A stretch of DNA of 64,000 bases from Oscarella lobularis (GCF_947507565.1 NC_089185.1:1116001-1180000), one strand, 5' to 3'. Positions 1 to 11,023 are shown, counted from the first letter of the stretch. The notes: generated by a model not told the origin, from the sequence alone. Made by a program: numbers and translations.

Positions 1-324
1 CGCGCGTGCCAATCGCGCGACATCCGTCCACGATCGTCCGTCGTCGTAGCTCCGCTTCAGCACGATATCCTTGTCGTAACAGTGGTGGTCGGCGACGGAT
101 GCTTGCGCGCCCCAGCAGGTCGTGACGTTGCCGACTGGGGGACGATCGGTCGGCGCTCGGCCTTCGGCGAAAGCCAAGATCGCTCCGTTGCGTGCGATCA
201 CTAGGCAGGGAACTCGAAACGTTCTATAGCCTTCACTCTCGAAGGAAAACACTTTGTGGTGGTGTTCTGTCGCCTGGGTGAAGGCGAATATCGGTAGAAG
301 TAGCAGGAGACGGATGCCAGTCAT
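1..324 (-). CDS. Secreted sialidase (GH33-type), N-terminal part, cut by window edge
   Basis: An open frame reads from an ATG at 324 to the window edge, giving 108 codons with no stop. It opens with a hydrophobic signal peptide (MTGIRLLLLLPIFAF) and continues with the sialidase start motif FRVP followed by a LAFAEGR segment, then the first Asp-box (SYDDGRSW). The order and spacing match the complete sialidase immediately upstream at 376-1476, so this is a tandem paralogue on the same strand, separated by about 50 bp. Family knowledge: such enzymes remove terminal sialic acids from glycoconjugates; the signal peptide implies lysosomal or extracellular action. The rest of the beta-propeller lies outside the window. 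The call is firm; intactness cannot be judged. Confidence 0.85.
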   Translation of the reverse strand, partial: MTGIRLLLLLPIFAFTQATEHHHKVFSFESEGYRTFRVPCLVIARNGAILAFAEGRAPTDRPPVGNVTTCWGAQASVADHHCYDKDIVLKRSYDDGRSWTDVARLARA

Positions 325-375
325 GTTCCATACGGTTCATACGGATAAAAATTATCACGTGATTGTACGTACAAT

Positions 376-1476
376 TTAGAACAGTCGGGGTAAAGATATA
401 AAAGCAATGTATAACGATTCAAAATCAATGGGAGTGGGTGGTTCAGAACGTTCATAGAGACATGCAGCTATTGTTTCATTGACCTGTATGATGCTTGAAT
501 ATGCCGACGGTCCTTCGTACACTTGCGCCAGAACATTCCACGTGCTTCCCATATCGTCTGAATAGTGCACGGTCATATTTTGTCGACCCAGCGGCTGCGG
601 TTCAACATTGCTATTGGGATGCGAGAGCAAAAGATAAACGGTCTTTTTTGTTTCGAATGAAGTCACCGACATCTGGCAATTGGCATTGATAAGTGACGGT
701 GAAATGATTGGCTCATACCAGTTCATACCACCATCATCTGAACGGTAGATTCCTGCATCATACTGCCCCCTTCGCATGCACATCACAAGACTCCCATTTG
801 ACGTTTCGGCAATCTGGTTCTCTCCGTGCCACATCAGATTTGGCCCACTCCTCCACTCACGTCCAGCATCATCTGAGTAGAGAATTCCTGTACCATGTTT
901 CCCAAATATCACTCGACCCTGCCACGAAGTACTACTTCCGTGACGAACAACCCACCCACCTCCAGGACCACCAATGCCGTGGTTCAAATTTGGATACATA
1001 TGTAATTCACCAAATGATTCCCCATTATCAATAGATTCTGATATGACGTCAATGCAATCACCATAAATTTTAGCTACGCGACAACGAGCGTAGAGCAAGT
1101 GAATGCGACCCGTTCGCGGATCAACGGCTGCATTTGGGTTCGAATAGAAAAAAGTCTCGTTCGCGTGCGTTAGCACGACGGATGTCGTCCAACTCGCACC
1201 GCCGTCGTAGCTCCGTTTATACACGATGTCCTTGTCTACGCACATTCCATCGTGCCCCGATGCAAGTGCACCGTAACAGACCGACGCGTTGCCGACGGGA
1301 GGTCGATTAGTCGCCACTCGGCCTTCGGCGAAGGCGAGGAGAGTGCCATTCGCCGATTGGACGATGCCGGGAATCCGAAACGTCTTGTAACCTTCGCTGA
1401 GCTGGGAAAAGACTTTGTATTGAAGAAGAGCTACGGACGAGTGGAAGAAGAGCAAGAACAGAATCAAACGAGCCAT
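376..1476 (-). CDS. Secreted sialidase (neuraminidase, GH33-type)
   Basis: A single-exon frame of 366 residues. Residues 1-18 form a signal peptide (MARLILFLLFFHSSVALL). The FRIP motif that supplies the first active-site arginine is at 33-36, followed by a LLAFAEGR segment at 46-53. Asp-boxes of the propeller are visible near 89-96 (SYDGGASW), 148-155, 201-208 (SDDAGREW), 246-253 (SDDGGMNW) and about 309 (SDDMGSTW). The length is close to the usual 360-420 residues. It should hydrolyse terminal sialic acid from glycans in the lysosome or outside the cell. It is the upstream member of a tandem pair with the partial gene at 1-324, and it starts 99 bp from the divergent JAGN1 gene. No broken motif was seen. 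Which animal NEU subfamily it belongs to, or whether it is closer to bacterial secreted sialidases, cannot be told by eye. Confidence 0.9.
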   Translation of the reverse strand: MARLILFLLFFHSSVALLQYKVFSQLSEGYKTFRIPGIVQSANGTLLAFAEGRVATNRPPVGNASVCYGALASGHDGMCVDKDIVYKRSYDGGASWTTSVVLTHANETFFYSNPNAAVDPRTGRIHLLYARCRVAKIYGDCIDVISESIDNGESFGELHMYPNLNHGIGGPGGGWVVRHGSSTSWQGRVIFGKHGTGILYSDDAGREWRSGPNLMWHGENQIAETSNGSLVMCMRRGQYDAGIYRSDDGGMNWYEPIISPSLINANCQMSVTSFETKKTVYLLLSHPNSNVEPQPLGRQNMTVHYSDDMGSTWNVLAQVYEGPSAYSSIIQVNETIAACLYERSEPPTPIDFESLYIAFISLPRLF

Positions 1477-1575
1477 GGATGTTTATGTTTACGTACAGCG
1501 CATGCCTCGCTATAGGCGATATAGCACGTGGTGTCGTGGTCTCAAGTCGCGTTCTGACTCTTCCTAGAGCTTTCA
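1477..1575. promoter_or_regulatory. Short shared promoter between sialidase and JAGN1
   Basis: The 99 bp between the two divergent start codons must hold the start regions of both genes, unless either uses a distant 5' exon. No TATA box is obvious. This is inferred from layout only. Confidence 0.4.
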
Positions 1576-2064
1576 ATGTCATCTCGCGAAGGCCCGCGAG
1601 CTGCCGGCACGGACGGCTCCGATTTCAGTCATCGCCAACGAGTGGCGTCGCATTATTCCCGCATCGTCGAAGCGAAATGGCGCATGCGACTCGTACTGAT
1701 CATCCACGTCGTTCTCGGCGCGTGCGTCGGACTCCAAGCGATCGTCTCGTCGCGAGGACTCCAACTCATTCCCATATGGGAGTGGACGTGGCTCGTCGGC
1801 TGCCTCTCGTGTCTCGTCGGCTTCGCCGCGCTCAAACGAAACAACGTCAAAATGCTCAAAGTGTTCATGGCGTTACTGCTCGCGCTCGGCGTGGCGCCCG
1901 TCGCCGTGGGACTCTCGCTTCTCGCCGTGCATAGACCGATAGCGATGGCTGATTTGTACATGTTGATGGTCGCTATTGCGGCCGGTTTCACGCACGTTCT
2001 AGAAATTATTGTTGGTCGCGTGCTCTTAGAGTCGTGGGATGTCAAAGGAGAAAAGAACCAATAG
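1576..2064 (+). CDS. JAGN1: Jagunal homologue, ER membrane protein
   Basis: A single-exon frame of 162 residues. The N-terminus (GPRAAGTDGSDF, then HRxRVAxHY) is the hallmark start of Jagunal proteins and fixes the start codon. Four hydrophobic segments follow at roughly residues 37-57, 70-86, 95-119 and 126-148, as in JAGN1. The C-terminus is lysine-rich (KGEKNQ), compatible with ER retrieval. Known role: an ER-resident protein needed for ER organisation and early secretory trafficking, including in granulocytes and insect oocytes. Vertebrate JAGN1 is about 183 residues, so this copy is slightly short, mainly in the loop regions. It is head-to-head with the sialidase and followed by the BTBD8-like gene on the same strand. 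Confidence 0.9.
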   Translation: MSSREGPRAAGTDGSDFSHRQRVASHYSRIVEAKWRMRLVLIIHVVLGACVGLQAIVSSRGLQLIPIWEWTWLVGCLSCLVGFAALKRNNVKMLKVFMALLLALGVAPVAVGLSLLAVHRPIAMADLYMLMVAIAAGFTHVLEIIVGRVLLESWDVKGEKNQ

Positions 2065-2157
2065 GCGTACATTTTAGGCACGCTCAATAATGAAGATTTT
2101 TTCGATTTGAGGGTTAGCGTGCGTTAATTTGAGTCCGCCGTTGTTTTGAGTTTTTCT

Positions 2158-4395
2158 ATGTCGTCCCTGCGTTCGTCGCGTCCCGCGGATAAGAAAGCAC
2201 GGTAGAATAGAAGTGCCTTCGTATGTAGGTACATGTTACGCTCAAGAATTAGGGAGGAGTGTTTTCTGAAGGAGACCGAACGCCAGAAGGCCGATTTACT
2301 ACGGTGAAATCGCCACAAATGCCTTTGCGAACTCATTTGAAATGGGTTTTTTTTATGTAGACTATTCGAAAGCGGAGATTTTAGCGATCTAACCGTCGTA
2401 GCGAGCGGACGCCGTTTTCCCATTCATTCGACAATAGTCAAGGCTCGACTCGGCCCCGCCTTCGCTCATTCGTCCTCTCCACTCTCGAACGTGCTCACTC
2501 TTCGTGATGTGGATGCCGCAGATGTCGAACAAACGCTAAGGCAAACGATTAGATAATTGGCAGAGATGTATTATCTGTCATTGATTGGTTGTTTTTTAAC
2601 GCTGAATATTGTATATAGGAGCATTTATTCGTCGGATTCTATTTTCAACGAGAGCGTCTTAAATGAATTGGCTCGGGTTTCTTTGTCCGAGGCGGAATTT
2701 GACAAACTTTTGAGGCCAATTAAAGTTGTGAACGTTTATATAATCTTACGTGGAATTGTGCTAAGTGGGGCCTCTGATTTGTATAGGTAATTGGAACGTT
2801 GCAGGAGTGTCTTTCTCACTTGTTCGAAACAAAGGATTTCAGCGACATATCTCTCCATGTCGAAAAGGACAAAATCCAGGCTCACAGGCAAACCAACGAG
2901 TTCATTACGGATTGGCCTTTGTGAACGTTTGTCTAATTAAGAGTTGTCTTGGCTTGCCGATGTGCTTATTTTGGTGCCATGCTGGGCGGCAGCTGGACTG
3001 AAAGCCTTTCTAAGGAAATCACGTTGAAAGGGTGAGTCATTCTCACTGTAGAGACTTTCTATAAGGCCTCGTTTACACTACTAACTAATGTTGTCTTTCT
3101 CTACAGCGTTGTATATTCTTGTGTTGAATCCGCTTTGCGTTTCATGTACTGTTGTCGTGTGGACTGGTCTTCGCATGGGAAAATCACGTACGGTATTAAA
3201 CTTAACGCAGCGTCAGAAAGTAAAGGTAAACGTGGGCTACGTTTAGGGATCTTCTTGTCATGGCTGACATGTATGGTCTCGTTGGTATGAAAGAAGGTCT
3301 TTGCGTTTACATCACGCAAGTTTACTGTTGTCATTTTCACAAAGTGCGTCACGTCGTTTAGGACAGTCGGTACTTGAGTTAACGTCTATTATTTAGCCCT
3401 GCAAAAATTGTACGGAAAAAGTTCCGCAGTGTCTTCGACTCGCTGAGGACTTTCAAATCGGCGAGCTAAAGAAACGTTGTGTGAGGTACGTAGCAGATGT
3501 AATCTAGTTTTGCATGTAATCCCTTCTCTTCTTAGTTGGCTTGGTTGCCATTACGATCGCGTTTGGTGCACGAGAGCTTTTGCATCTCTTTCTGCCGATC
3601 TGCACAGCCTCGTGCTTTCCGCGAAGACGACGTCTCTGGTTCGTTCTCTGACTAGTCTCCGGTTCTCATTCTTTTCATTGCTTTCATTCAGACGTGCAAG
3701 AATGTTATTAGCGTCATGAGAGGCTGCGATCGTCTCACTGGAGCGATGTCGTCCTCATGCAAGTGGGCAGAGCCAGTGCTTGAACTCAATCAAAAATTGA
3801 TGAACTCCTGCGTCCGGTTTGTCAGCTGTAACATTCATCACATCATCCAATCGACCGCCTTTTATGATCTCTTTCAGGTTTGCGAGTGCTGACATGCTGC
3901 TAGCTAGATACAGTATTACGTTCTGCTTTTAGGGTATTGGATCGTCTCATGGTCTTGTTAGCCTCATATTTGAGCAGCTTCTTGTTGACTTGTCCGAAGA
4001 GAACTCTTGCCTAATCTTGCGCTATTCCAGTGAGCTTCTAAGCTCCAGCTTTGCTGACGATATTCAGGTAACGTTCACTTGGCCATCTTTTCGTACCGAT
4101 TAACCTCGGAAAGGATGACTCTAAGGCCGAGTTTTAGTGTCGCACGACACAATGCTTGAACTCACTGAAGCGATCAGTTTTTTTATTTCTGATTCCTCTC
4201 CTGCTCCCTGTACTGCGTTCCTTTTACAGGCATGAAATCATTTCTTCTCTTTTCTGCTAGACGCTGGTGATTGATTTTCATCAAACCTGCAAAAAGTTTG
4301 TGCTGTCTCATTTGGCTCGAATTCGTCCCAGCGCGCGCTGGGAAACGCTACCCAAACAATTGCGCGATGATTTAGAGACAGACTTGGGTTGGTAA
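2158..4395 (+). CDS. BTBD8: BTBD8-like protein with two BTB domains and a BACK-like region
   Basis: A spliced gene rebuilt from phase-consistent exons: 2158-2201, 2229-2303, 2361-2540, 2619 onward, a second-BTB exon ending at 2887, 2942 onward, and further exons to a TAA at 4393-4395. The first BTB core reads DFSDLTVVASGRRFPIHSTI, followed after a splice by RSIYSSDSIF. The second BTB reads DFSDISLHVE and, across a splice, AHRVVLACRCAYF and GGSWTESLSKEITL. A MADMYGLVGMKE helix and a WCTRAFASL segment then follow, all in the order found in vertebrate BTBD8. Only the N-terminal BTB/BACK half of the long vertebrate protein is represented; the gene stops about 20 residues after a segment reading ARIRPSARWETL. 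Vertebrate BTBD8 is linked to clathrin/AP2 trafficking, but that function is associated with the missing C-terminal part. Two of its introns (2541-2618 and 2888-2941) have GC donors. Confidence 0.75.
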
Positions 4396-4879
4396 CATCT
4401 TAAACATCATAGACAATAGCAATTAATCTTTTACTGTTTGCCCTAGCTGCAGCTTTTGTTGATTTTCGAGATGGCAACAAGTCAAAGCGCCAAGTGGCAA
4501 TTAATTCAAAGAAAAAGTAACTAATATCCTTTAGCAGTATAGTATAGCTATAGTGAGTGGGAGTGGGAGCAACCGGTGAAATCTGCCGAGCAGGCGCAGT
4601 CGGGGAGTTAGGACTGGGGCTCACGAGTGAAAAAGAAACAAGCTACTCGTTGCTGTCTCTGAGCTGGGCAAGACAAAGAGCATGCTCTCTCGGTGCTGGG
4701 TTCATTCTGAACGCCACCAGGATGGGCAGGACGATGAGCCCACGGGACCATCGTTTAAACGATATGCATCCACGATATAGCGAAGAACGTTATTCTGCGA
4801 TCTTCACAAGACAGACCACATTGTGACGCAAATGGTCTCGTGATAATTTACCGCAGCGTTTGCGCGTAAGAAAAGAAGG
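4396..4879. other. Intergenic stretch, nothing recognised
   Basis: 484 bp between the BTBD8-like stop and the first ATG of the TPR-TIR gene. It contains short open frames without homology and must include the promoter or 5' exons of the downstream gene. No repeat or RNA gene was seen. Confidence 0.5.
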
Positions 4880-7046
4880 ATGGGCTTCGAGGTCGTCTCT
4901 CGCTCCGACGATAGAATCTTTGCCGTCGAACAGCGCAACACGCGAGATGAAACCGACGGTTTTGTAATCTTTAGACTCAAAGTAGAGTCGCAGTCGGCAC
5001 CAAACTTGCACAAAGGGAACCCCCCAGCTGCGTCATCGACGCAGTTAAAAAAATTCAAGGTTTGTAGAGAAGAGCCACCTTTGTGACACTTCACTCAAAT
5101 CCATGCGTGCAGTTCCAGCGATTTTCTCTCGACGTCGACGTGTTGCATGGCTCTAGATGTAGTAGTCAGCCAGGTATTCAACCTGTTCCATTAAATCTTT
5201 GGTCCATGGAGAGGTTGAATACGAATCCCATTGATGAATTGGACTCCGTCGCTTTCAAGATGAAGTTTTTTGGTCAACCTGGAATTTGTCTTGTTAACTT
5301 TACACTTCAATCTCAAAGCACGGAAAAGGCTTCTAGCTTCGTTGAGATACTAGGGAAGAGGGTCGAGAAAGAGACGGAATCGGACGAGTCCGAAAATGCA
5401 GCAGCAGTCGTCAATCATCACTTGGCGCTGCTTCCTGTTTTGTCAAAATTGAAACCAGGTACAATTAATTTTTTCGTTATTAGGAGAAACGAGAAGAGGG
5501 ATATGTATTTCAGAGTTTACAGAAAAGCGAGCATATAAAATTATAGTGAAGAACATGCAGGAGTGTGAATATAATGGTGCAATTTACAAGTTGCTGAGCT
5601 TATATTTAATTTTATACGTATTTACGTTGCAGGAGATTGGTCCAAATTGAAATACTTTTACAAACTGTTCCAAGGAGGACTAAAGAGCTCGGTTAACAAG
5701 ATAGTGGTTTATTATGAGGCAAGTTAGATAATCAATAGAGCTTTTCTTCCTTGAGTTCTTGATGTTTTAAGTCGATCTACCTCTATTTCTTAGCTTCTCT
5801 AATAACTCTTCCCGTCTATAGATGGCTATAGGTGAGCTTTATCAAAAAAACCTTGAACGAGCAAAGAAGCTTGTCAAGAAGGGTTTCCTAATGTGCCAAA
5901 GACACGTCAAACTGGCAGCCGACAAATGCACCCTTATAGCAAGAGCTTTCTACATCATGTCAGGCATTTGGAGACATGAGAAGAAACACGACAAAGCTAT
6001 ACTGAGCCTTGACTATGCCAGAAAGGTAAATTTACACACTGGTGAGCCAACTGATTTTAAGTACGGTACTTTTTACTTAGAATCTCTTTAACATAGCTTC
6101 AGGCGAAGACTTAGCGGGACTGAATTACAACTGGGCATCGGTTTTACTTGAAAAGGGGAACGAAGAGGACTATCCCGAAATTCTTCGTCTATTCTGCAAA
6201 GCTAAAGACTATTGCCAGACGTATGACGCAGAGATCAACTGCGTACCGGACAGGGCGCTTATACGCATTGCCTGGCTACAATTGGATACGTGCCATTTCA
6301 ATAGTGATGACGGTCCTACCTTAATTAATGATCCGTGCATGCACCGAGATAAGATTACAGCAGCTGCTAATGCCTTGCAGGCTGTCGACACCAATACCCT
6401 TCAACTCCGCTACATGCTGCAGTACCAAATTGCTCGTTGTGACCTGAAGATACTAGATGGGTGTTTCAACGAGGAGGCGTTGGACATTGCTCGACTTGCT
6501 GAAGATGGAGCACAAAGGAAGGGGTATGTGAAGGAGGCGAGCGAAGCAAGACGTCGAATTGACTGGCTAGAGAGTCGGGCAGACGCGAAGAAAATGCCGC
6601 ACTTCTTTGACGACTCGATGTCTGACATATACATATCACATCATCCAGAAGCGCGTCCTTGGATTGACGAAGTTGTCGTTCCAATTCTGAAGAGTGCTGG
6701 CCTAACAATCTGGGATGGCAATGACGAGAATAGTTACTTACGTCAGCTGCCATTTGGAGAAAAATTGAAACGTGCGGAGAGGCAAAGTCGATGCGTGGTC
6801 GTCGTCATCTCATCTAAATATCAAAAGGAGAAGAAGTACGAAAATGAAGTCAACTATTTTTTCTATCGAAAGAACATCTATCCCATCGTAATAAATATGA
6901 CGTCGTCTTCTGACTCCACTTTCAATGTGCCGTCGTTTCTACAAACGCTAACTGTTCTGGGTAAAGACGAGGAAAGATTTAAAAGAAGGCTTCTGCAGTC
7001 AGTCAACGAGACTATTCGATCCAGTAGTAATATGTGCGCTGCATAG
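4880..7046 (+). CDS. TPR-like helical protein with C-terminal TIR domain
   Basis: Five phase-compatible exons: 4880-5059, 5113-5458, 5633-5718, 5822-6025 and 6081-7046, giving about 593 residues. Residues 1-200 are unrecognised and contain an acidic stretch (ETESDESE). Residues about 205-450 are helical with TPR-like spacing (for example GLNYNWASVLLEKGNEEDY). Residues about 452-593 form a TIR domain: DIYISHHPEARPWIDE corresponds to the TIR box 1 region, and a VVVVISSKYQKEKKYENEV segment to the region where enzymatic TIR domains keep their catalytic glutamate (here about E528). Family knowledge: TIR domains either scaffold innate signalling or cleave NAD+; TPR-TIR architectures occur in invertebrates and bacteria. 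The intron at 5719-5821 has a GC donor. The exon ending at 5458 could instead read through to 5538, giving a truncated product. The first methionine may not be the true start. Confidence 0.75.
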
Positions 7047-7174
7047 CTGATTTTCCTTTGTATGTATCGTTTTCAAATCCAATGGTAAAGTAGCCACAAA
7101 GTAAGAAATATATCTATATATTGACACAGGTTTGTGTTGCAGCTACACACACAGAGAGAGAACTTCTACTACTA

Positions 7175-8188
7175 CTAATCATCTCTCCAAGTCACTTCAA
7201 CTTCATCTGTTCTGAATCTCTGCGTGCACCAGCTATCAGTCATATCAGTCGTCTGCCCACTGCAGAACATTTCCCATCCTGCTTGAGCAATCATGGCCCC
7301 ATTGTCAATGCAGTATCTCTCGTCCATGGCACACACGGTGGCGCCGCGCTCCTCGGCCATTGCACCCATCATCTTCTGCAGTCGCTCGTTGCATCCAACG
7401 CCGCCGACAATGAGAACTTCGCTCGCACCGCAATGAGCCATCGCTCGTTCCGTCACTTCGACGAGCATCGCAAATACGGTCTCCTGCAGCGAAAAGCACA
7501 AATCCTCCGCCGTGCAATTCCCGGCGGCAAGCTGATCCCTCGCCACCGTCTCAATGTGAGACAAAATTCCGGAAAACGAAACGTCCATTCCCTTGACCGC
7601 ATAAGGCAACTCGACGTACTTCGTTCCCTTCTTTGCAAGCTGCTCGATATTATATCCCGGGCTCGGATCGTTGCTAAGTTTGAGCACGCGAGCGAATCGA
7701 TCCAAGCAATTTCCGACGGCAATGTCAATTGTTTCGCCAAAGATTCGATAGCGCCGATGCGAATAGGCGATCACCTGCGTATTGCCGCCGCTCACGTACA
7801 AAACGACCGGATTGCGCGCACTCGTGACGAGACGACCCATTTCGATGTGAGCAATGCAGTGATTGACGCCGATAAGGGGCTTTTCCCACAGGAGCGCGAG
7901 CGCGCGCGCCACGACGGCGACCGAGACGAGCGGAGCGCCCATACCGGGACCCTTTGTGAAGGCGACGCAGTCGAGATCGGTGACGGGATCGACGTCGGCT
8001 TCGGTCAGCGCGCGACGAACGAGATCGACGATGTGATCGCGATGGTGTTTGGCCGTGTCGCGAGGGAGGAAGCCGTGACCGGGCGGCGGCACGTACGTGT
8101 GGCGTACGTTCGATAGGATTCGACCGTCGCGAACGATGCCGATGCCGATTTTGTTTGCGCTGCCCTCTAAACCGATGACGACTGGCAT
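7175..8188 (-). CDS. OSGEP: KEOPS complex tRNA threonylcarbamoyladenosine synthase subunit
   Basis: A single-exon frame of 337 residues, matching the 335-residue animal OSGEP/Kae1 and starting at the expected position ([15 protein letters not shown]). The metal-binding histidines are in [11 protein letters not shown] at H110 and H114. The nucleotide-binding YVSGGNTQ loop is at 131-138, and the [11 protein letters not shown] segment carrying the conserved aspartate is near residue 300. OSGEP transfers the threonylcarbamoyl group onto A37 of ANN-decoding tRNAs within KEOPS, in cytosol and nucleus. No intron is present. It is convergent with the TPR-TIR gene and lies 70 bp downstream of the end of the next minus-strand gene. 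A long plus-strand frame over this gene is an antisense shadow. Confidence 0.95.
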   Translation of the reverse strand: MPVVIGLEGSANKIGIGIVRDGRILSNVRHTYVPPPGHGFLPRDTAKHHRDHIVDLVRRALTEADVDPVTDLDCVAFTKGPGMGAPLVSVAVVARALALLWEKPLIGVNHCIAHIEMGRLVTSARNPVVLYVSGGNTQVIAYSHRRYRIFGETIDIAVGNCLDRFARVLKLSNDPSPGYNIEQLAKKGTKYVELPYAVKGMDVSFSGILSHIETVARDQLAAGNCTAEDLCFSLQETVFAMLVEVTERAMAHCGASEVLIVGGVGCNERLQKMMGAMAEERGATVCAMDERYCIDNGAMIAQAGWEMFCSGQTTDMTDSWCTQRFRTDEVEVTWRDD

Positions 8189-8258
8189 GAAACACGAAGA
8201 GGTAAATACTAGTAAATAAAGCGACGTGCGCTAGCAACGAAGAAAAGTGTGTTCGTCG

Positions 8259-11023
8259 TCAAGTTTGGGGGACGAGAGCGTAGGAGATGGAGGCCGCGTC
8301 TCGTAGGCGATTGGTCTCGTTGTAAAATTTCACCGTGCATCGAATCTGAGCCAGGTATCCGTTTCTGCTTTCCTGTAAACAACCGTTAGATTCTATACGC
8401 ATATTTGACCCACCGCTATGGGCTTACAAGGTCTGTAATTCGTTCACAATCGCACGGTAGGGCTACGTTATTGGAACTAGGAGTGTTTGTGATTTGGAAC
8501 TGTCAAACTGACCATACTAAATTTGAACCAACGATAGTTATTTTTCTCACCATTTGAGTCGATTTCGTTGGCCAATTGACAGTGATATTTGCATTTCCCG
8601 ATGGATCAGCACTGCTGGATATGTTCAGCGATGAATTTGTTTTGCCTGATTGTTAGACTAATCAGGGGCCATTGGGGAATCAAATTTGTTACCGTCAAAC
8701 AGAAAAGCTGGAAACATATAACCCAGATTTTGATACCGACCGGTAACAAAGACCGTTCCCTAGATATATGGTAGAAGTTGCCCTTTTCTGTGCACCAACA
8801 TAGCAAGCGATGTACTTACTTCTACTCGTTTTGGTGTGACGTTGAACTCCTCGTCCAAGTACGCATAGCTGGAGTTCGATCCAAGATCCCACGTAATTCC
8901 AAATTGCACTGACGTGGTACTCATTTCGGTGACCTGCACTCAGACAAAGTCATTGACACAATCACGTAACGGCTAGACCCTCTAGAGCTAGCTATAGACG
9001 CACCGATAACGAGTAGTTGACGTGCTCTTCGTACCCCACTTGGGCAACACTGCCCCATTGCTTCCTAAGATCGTCGTACCACACGGGTGAAACAGACAAA
9101 GGGCCGCTGTTTTCTGCGGTTCCAGCCGTTGGCATGATCAGCGGCTCGACACCCGGTGTATGCACTCTGGTCAAGCCCTGACCACAGAAAAAATGGCGCG
9201 TGGATTTATTTTTTGTACCTCTTGACTCAAAACGTTGCGTACCGTGCTGTCGTAATGAGGATCAGCGCCCGTTTCGATTTCCACATACATGCCACCAGCA
9301 TTTGCAAATATCTTGTGAAAATCAGGAATCTAAACGTTTCTTTTATAATTATCTAACCAAAATAATTGACTCGTTTCGCGACTGACTGACCTACCTCGAA
9401 AACGAAACCGCCGGCATCTGCGAACGTAGGTCCTTCCTCGATGCTGTCGTCACAGTAAAGGAAAGCAGTCGCTAGCATGCTGGCCGTCAGCAAATTATAG
9501 TTAGAATAGTACGAATAAGCCTGATAAATCATATTGAAGGCGAATCTAGAACTGCGAGTTGTCACGCACTGACCTGGTAACCGAATCTCAGCTTAGGATC
9601 GAATCTGTTTTTGACTATGAACAGTCCACCAGCTGGATTTCTTAACAATTTACGTGAATTTGCGTGCGTAGGCTTAGAGGGGGAAACCTTACATCCATCG
9701 TCTAACAGACTTCAAAGCTAAATGAGCAGCTCTTTTAAAGGCTTTTGCCATAACGAGATCACCTAACAAATATCATACATGTTAGTTTACGAGGTCCGAA
9801 TTTTTCTATACCTAATTTGGCCATATTGCGAGCATAGATCTCGTACGTCACCGTTTGAACGGCTTCATTCCATTGGTGCTGGGAGCTTCGCCCTCTGGTA
9901 CGCATGAGAATGAAACCATTTCACGTACTCGCTGGTATTACATGCCTACCCTGTTGGCAGTTCTCCCCACGGAGACTGCATGAGTAACGATACAAAGGCT
10001 CCGCGAGGGAGTAAAACCTAGCCAAAGGAAGTACATTTTCGAAAGCAACGTATTCTTGGAACGTACTGAAAGGTTTTCTGCATGTGAAAGATTGTATCCC
10101 CATTCGAGCATAACGGTTAGATATTTCCTGGGAAAATGATCGTAGGGCATGGGATTCAAGCCTTTATAACCGGTATGATCTTGATACTGTCCTGAAATCG
10201 AATAGTAGAAATACTTCAGTACGTTTTCACACGCGAGACTACCGTTAGACGTAAAATGCGTCATTTGTTGTGTCAACGTGCTTTCGAGCCACTCGGTACT
10301 GTTAGACAGTCCGAGCTTGTAACGGAGATACTGTATATACGCATAAGATAGTCGCTTCTTCAACTGCGATTAATTGTACGTGCTACCTCTCCTGTTAGAG
10401 CGACCGAATCCCAATTGTTTCCCTTCTTATCGTACGATTTTTCAGGATCGATCTTCGATGCCAGTTGCTCCCACGCTTTTATCGTCTCCGCGGACACGAG
10501 TGGAGACTTTTTGAGCACCGAGTAAGCAAGCATCGACGGCATGACGTAGAAATGGCACGTTCCCTGAGCGCAACTCGCCGTCTCAATTTGGGTTAGAGAG
10601 CTTGTCAGAGCACGTGAGGCAGGTCCAACGAGTTCCCCAGCACTGCCTTTGTAATTCTCGGCGACTAGAATTGCAGTAGCAAGAGCAAAGGTTGGTGTAG
10701 AATATCTTCAGCGCAGAAATTACGTAGCACATTAGCATTAAGCAAATGAAGAGTATGTCTCACTGGATCTCTTTCTTTTCGTAGGGATCAATGATTCTAC
10801 CGTCGGCGTCTTGATGCTGTTTGAAGAAATCGACTATTTTCTCAATGGTATCCAGATAGAACGTCGAATTGAGTCCCGTCGGTTGAATGGCGGCACCGTC
10901 GAGCGCGCTTCGAGCGCGCTGCACGGTCTCGTTCAGCGGAAAAGGAGGTACGGTGTTGCATAAAACCTCCTTGCCCTGTAGCAACAAGAGCACCAGCACC
11001 AGCGCGAATCTGTTTACCCCCAT
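8259..11023 (-). CDS. Secreted protein of unrecognised family, helical domain plus beta-rich C-terminus
   Basis: A gene of about a dozen exons, read from a signal peptide at 11023 (MGVNRFALVLVLLLLQG) to a TGA at 8259-8261. Phase-checked exons include 11023-10764, 10705 to about 10386, a block from about 10364 to about 9950, 9878-9812, and later exons down to one ending SYALVPQT. The N-terminal two thirds are helical and rich in Trp, Tyr and His (for example GYKGLNPMPYDHFPRKYL and EEGPTFADAGGFVFE, then FANAGGMYVEI). This looks like an alpha/alpha-toroid enzyme fold of the kind found in polysaccharide lyases. The C-terminal third (FGITWDLGSNSSY, NANITVNWPTKS) looks like beta-sandwich and has many N-glycosylation sites. 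I do not recognise the family, so enzymatic activity is a guess. It is head-to-head with the EGF-repeat gene, 371 bp apart. Confidence 0.6.

Noticed and set aside
5459-5484. Apparent 26-nt intron, and similar 22-24-nt GT...AG stretches near 9895, 26775 and 27545
   Set aside because: Each has an alternative reading with an ordinary 50-175-nt intron or a read-through frame; no independent support for ultra-short introns.
7121-8116. 331-codon plus-strand frame opposite OSGEP
   Set aside because: Antisense shadow of the highly conserved OSGEP coding sequence; low-complexity Arg/His/Asp composition.
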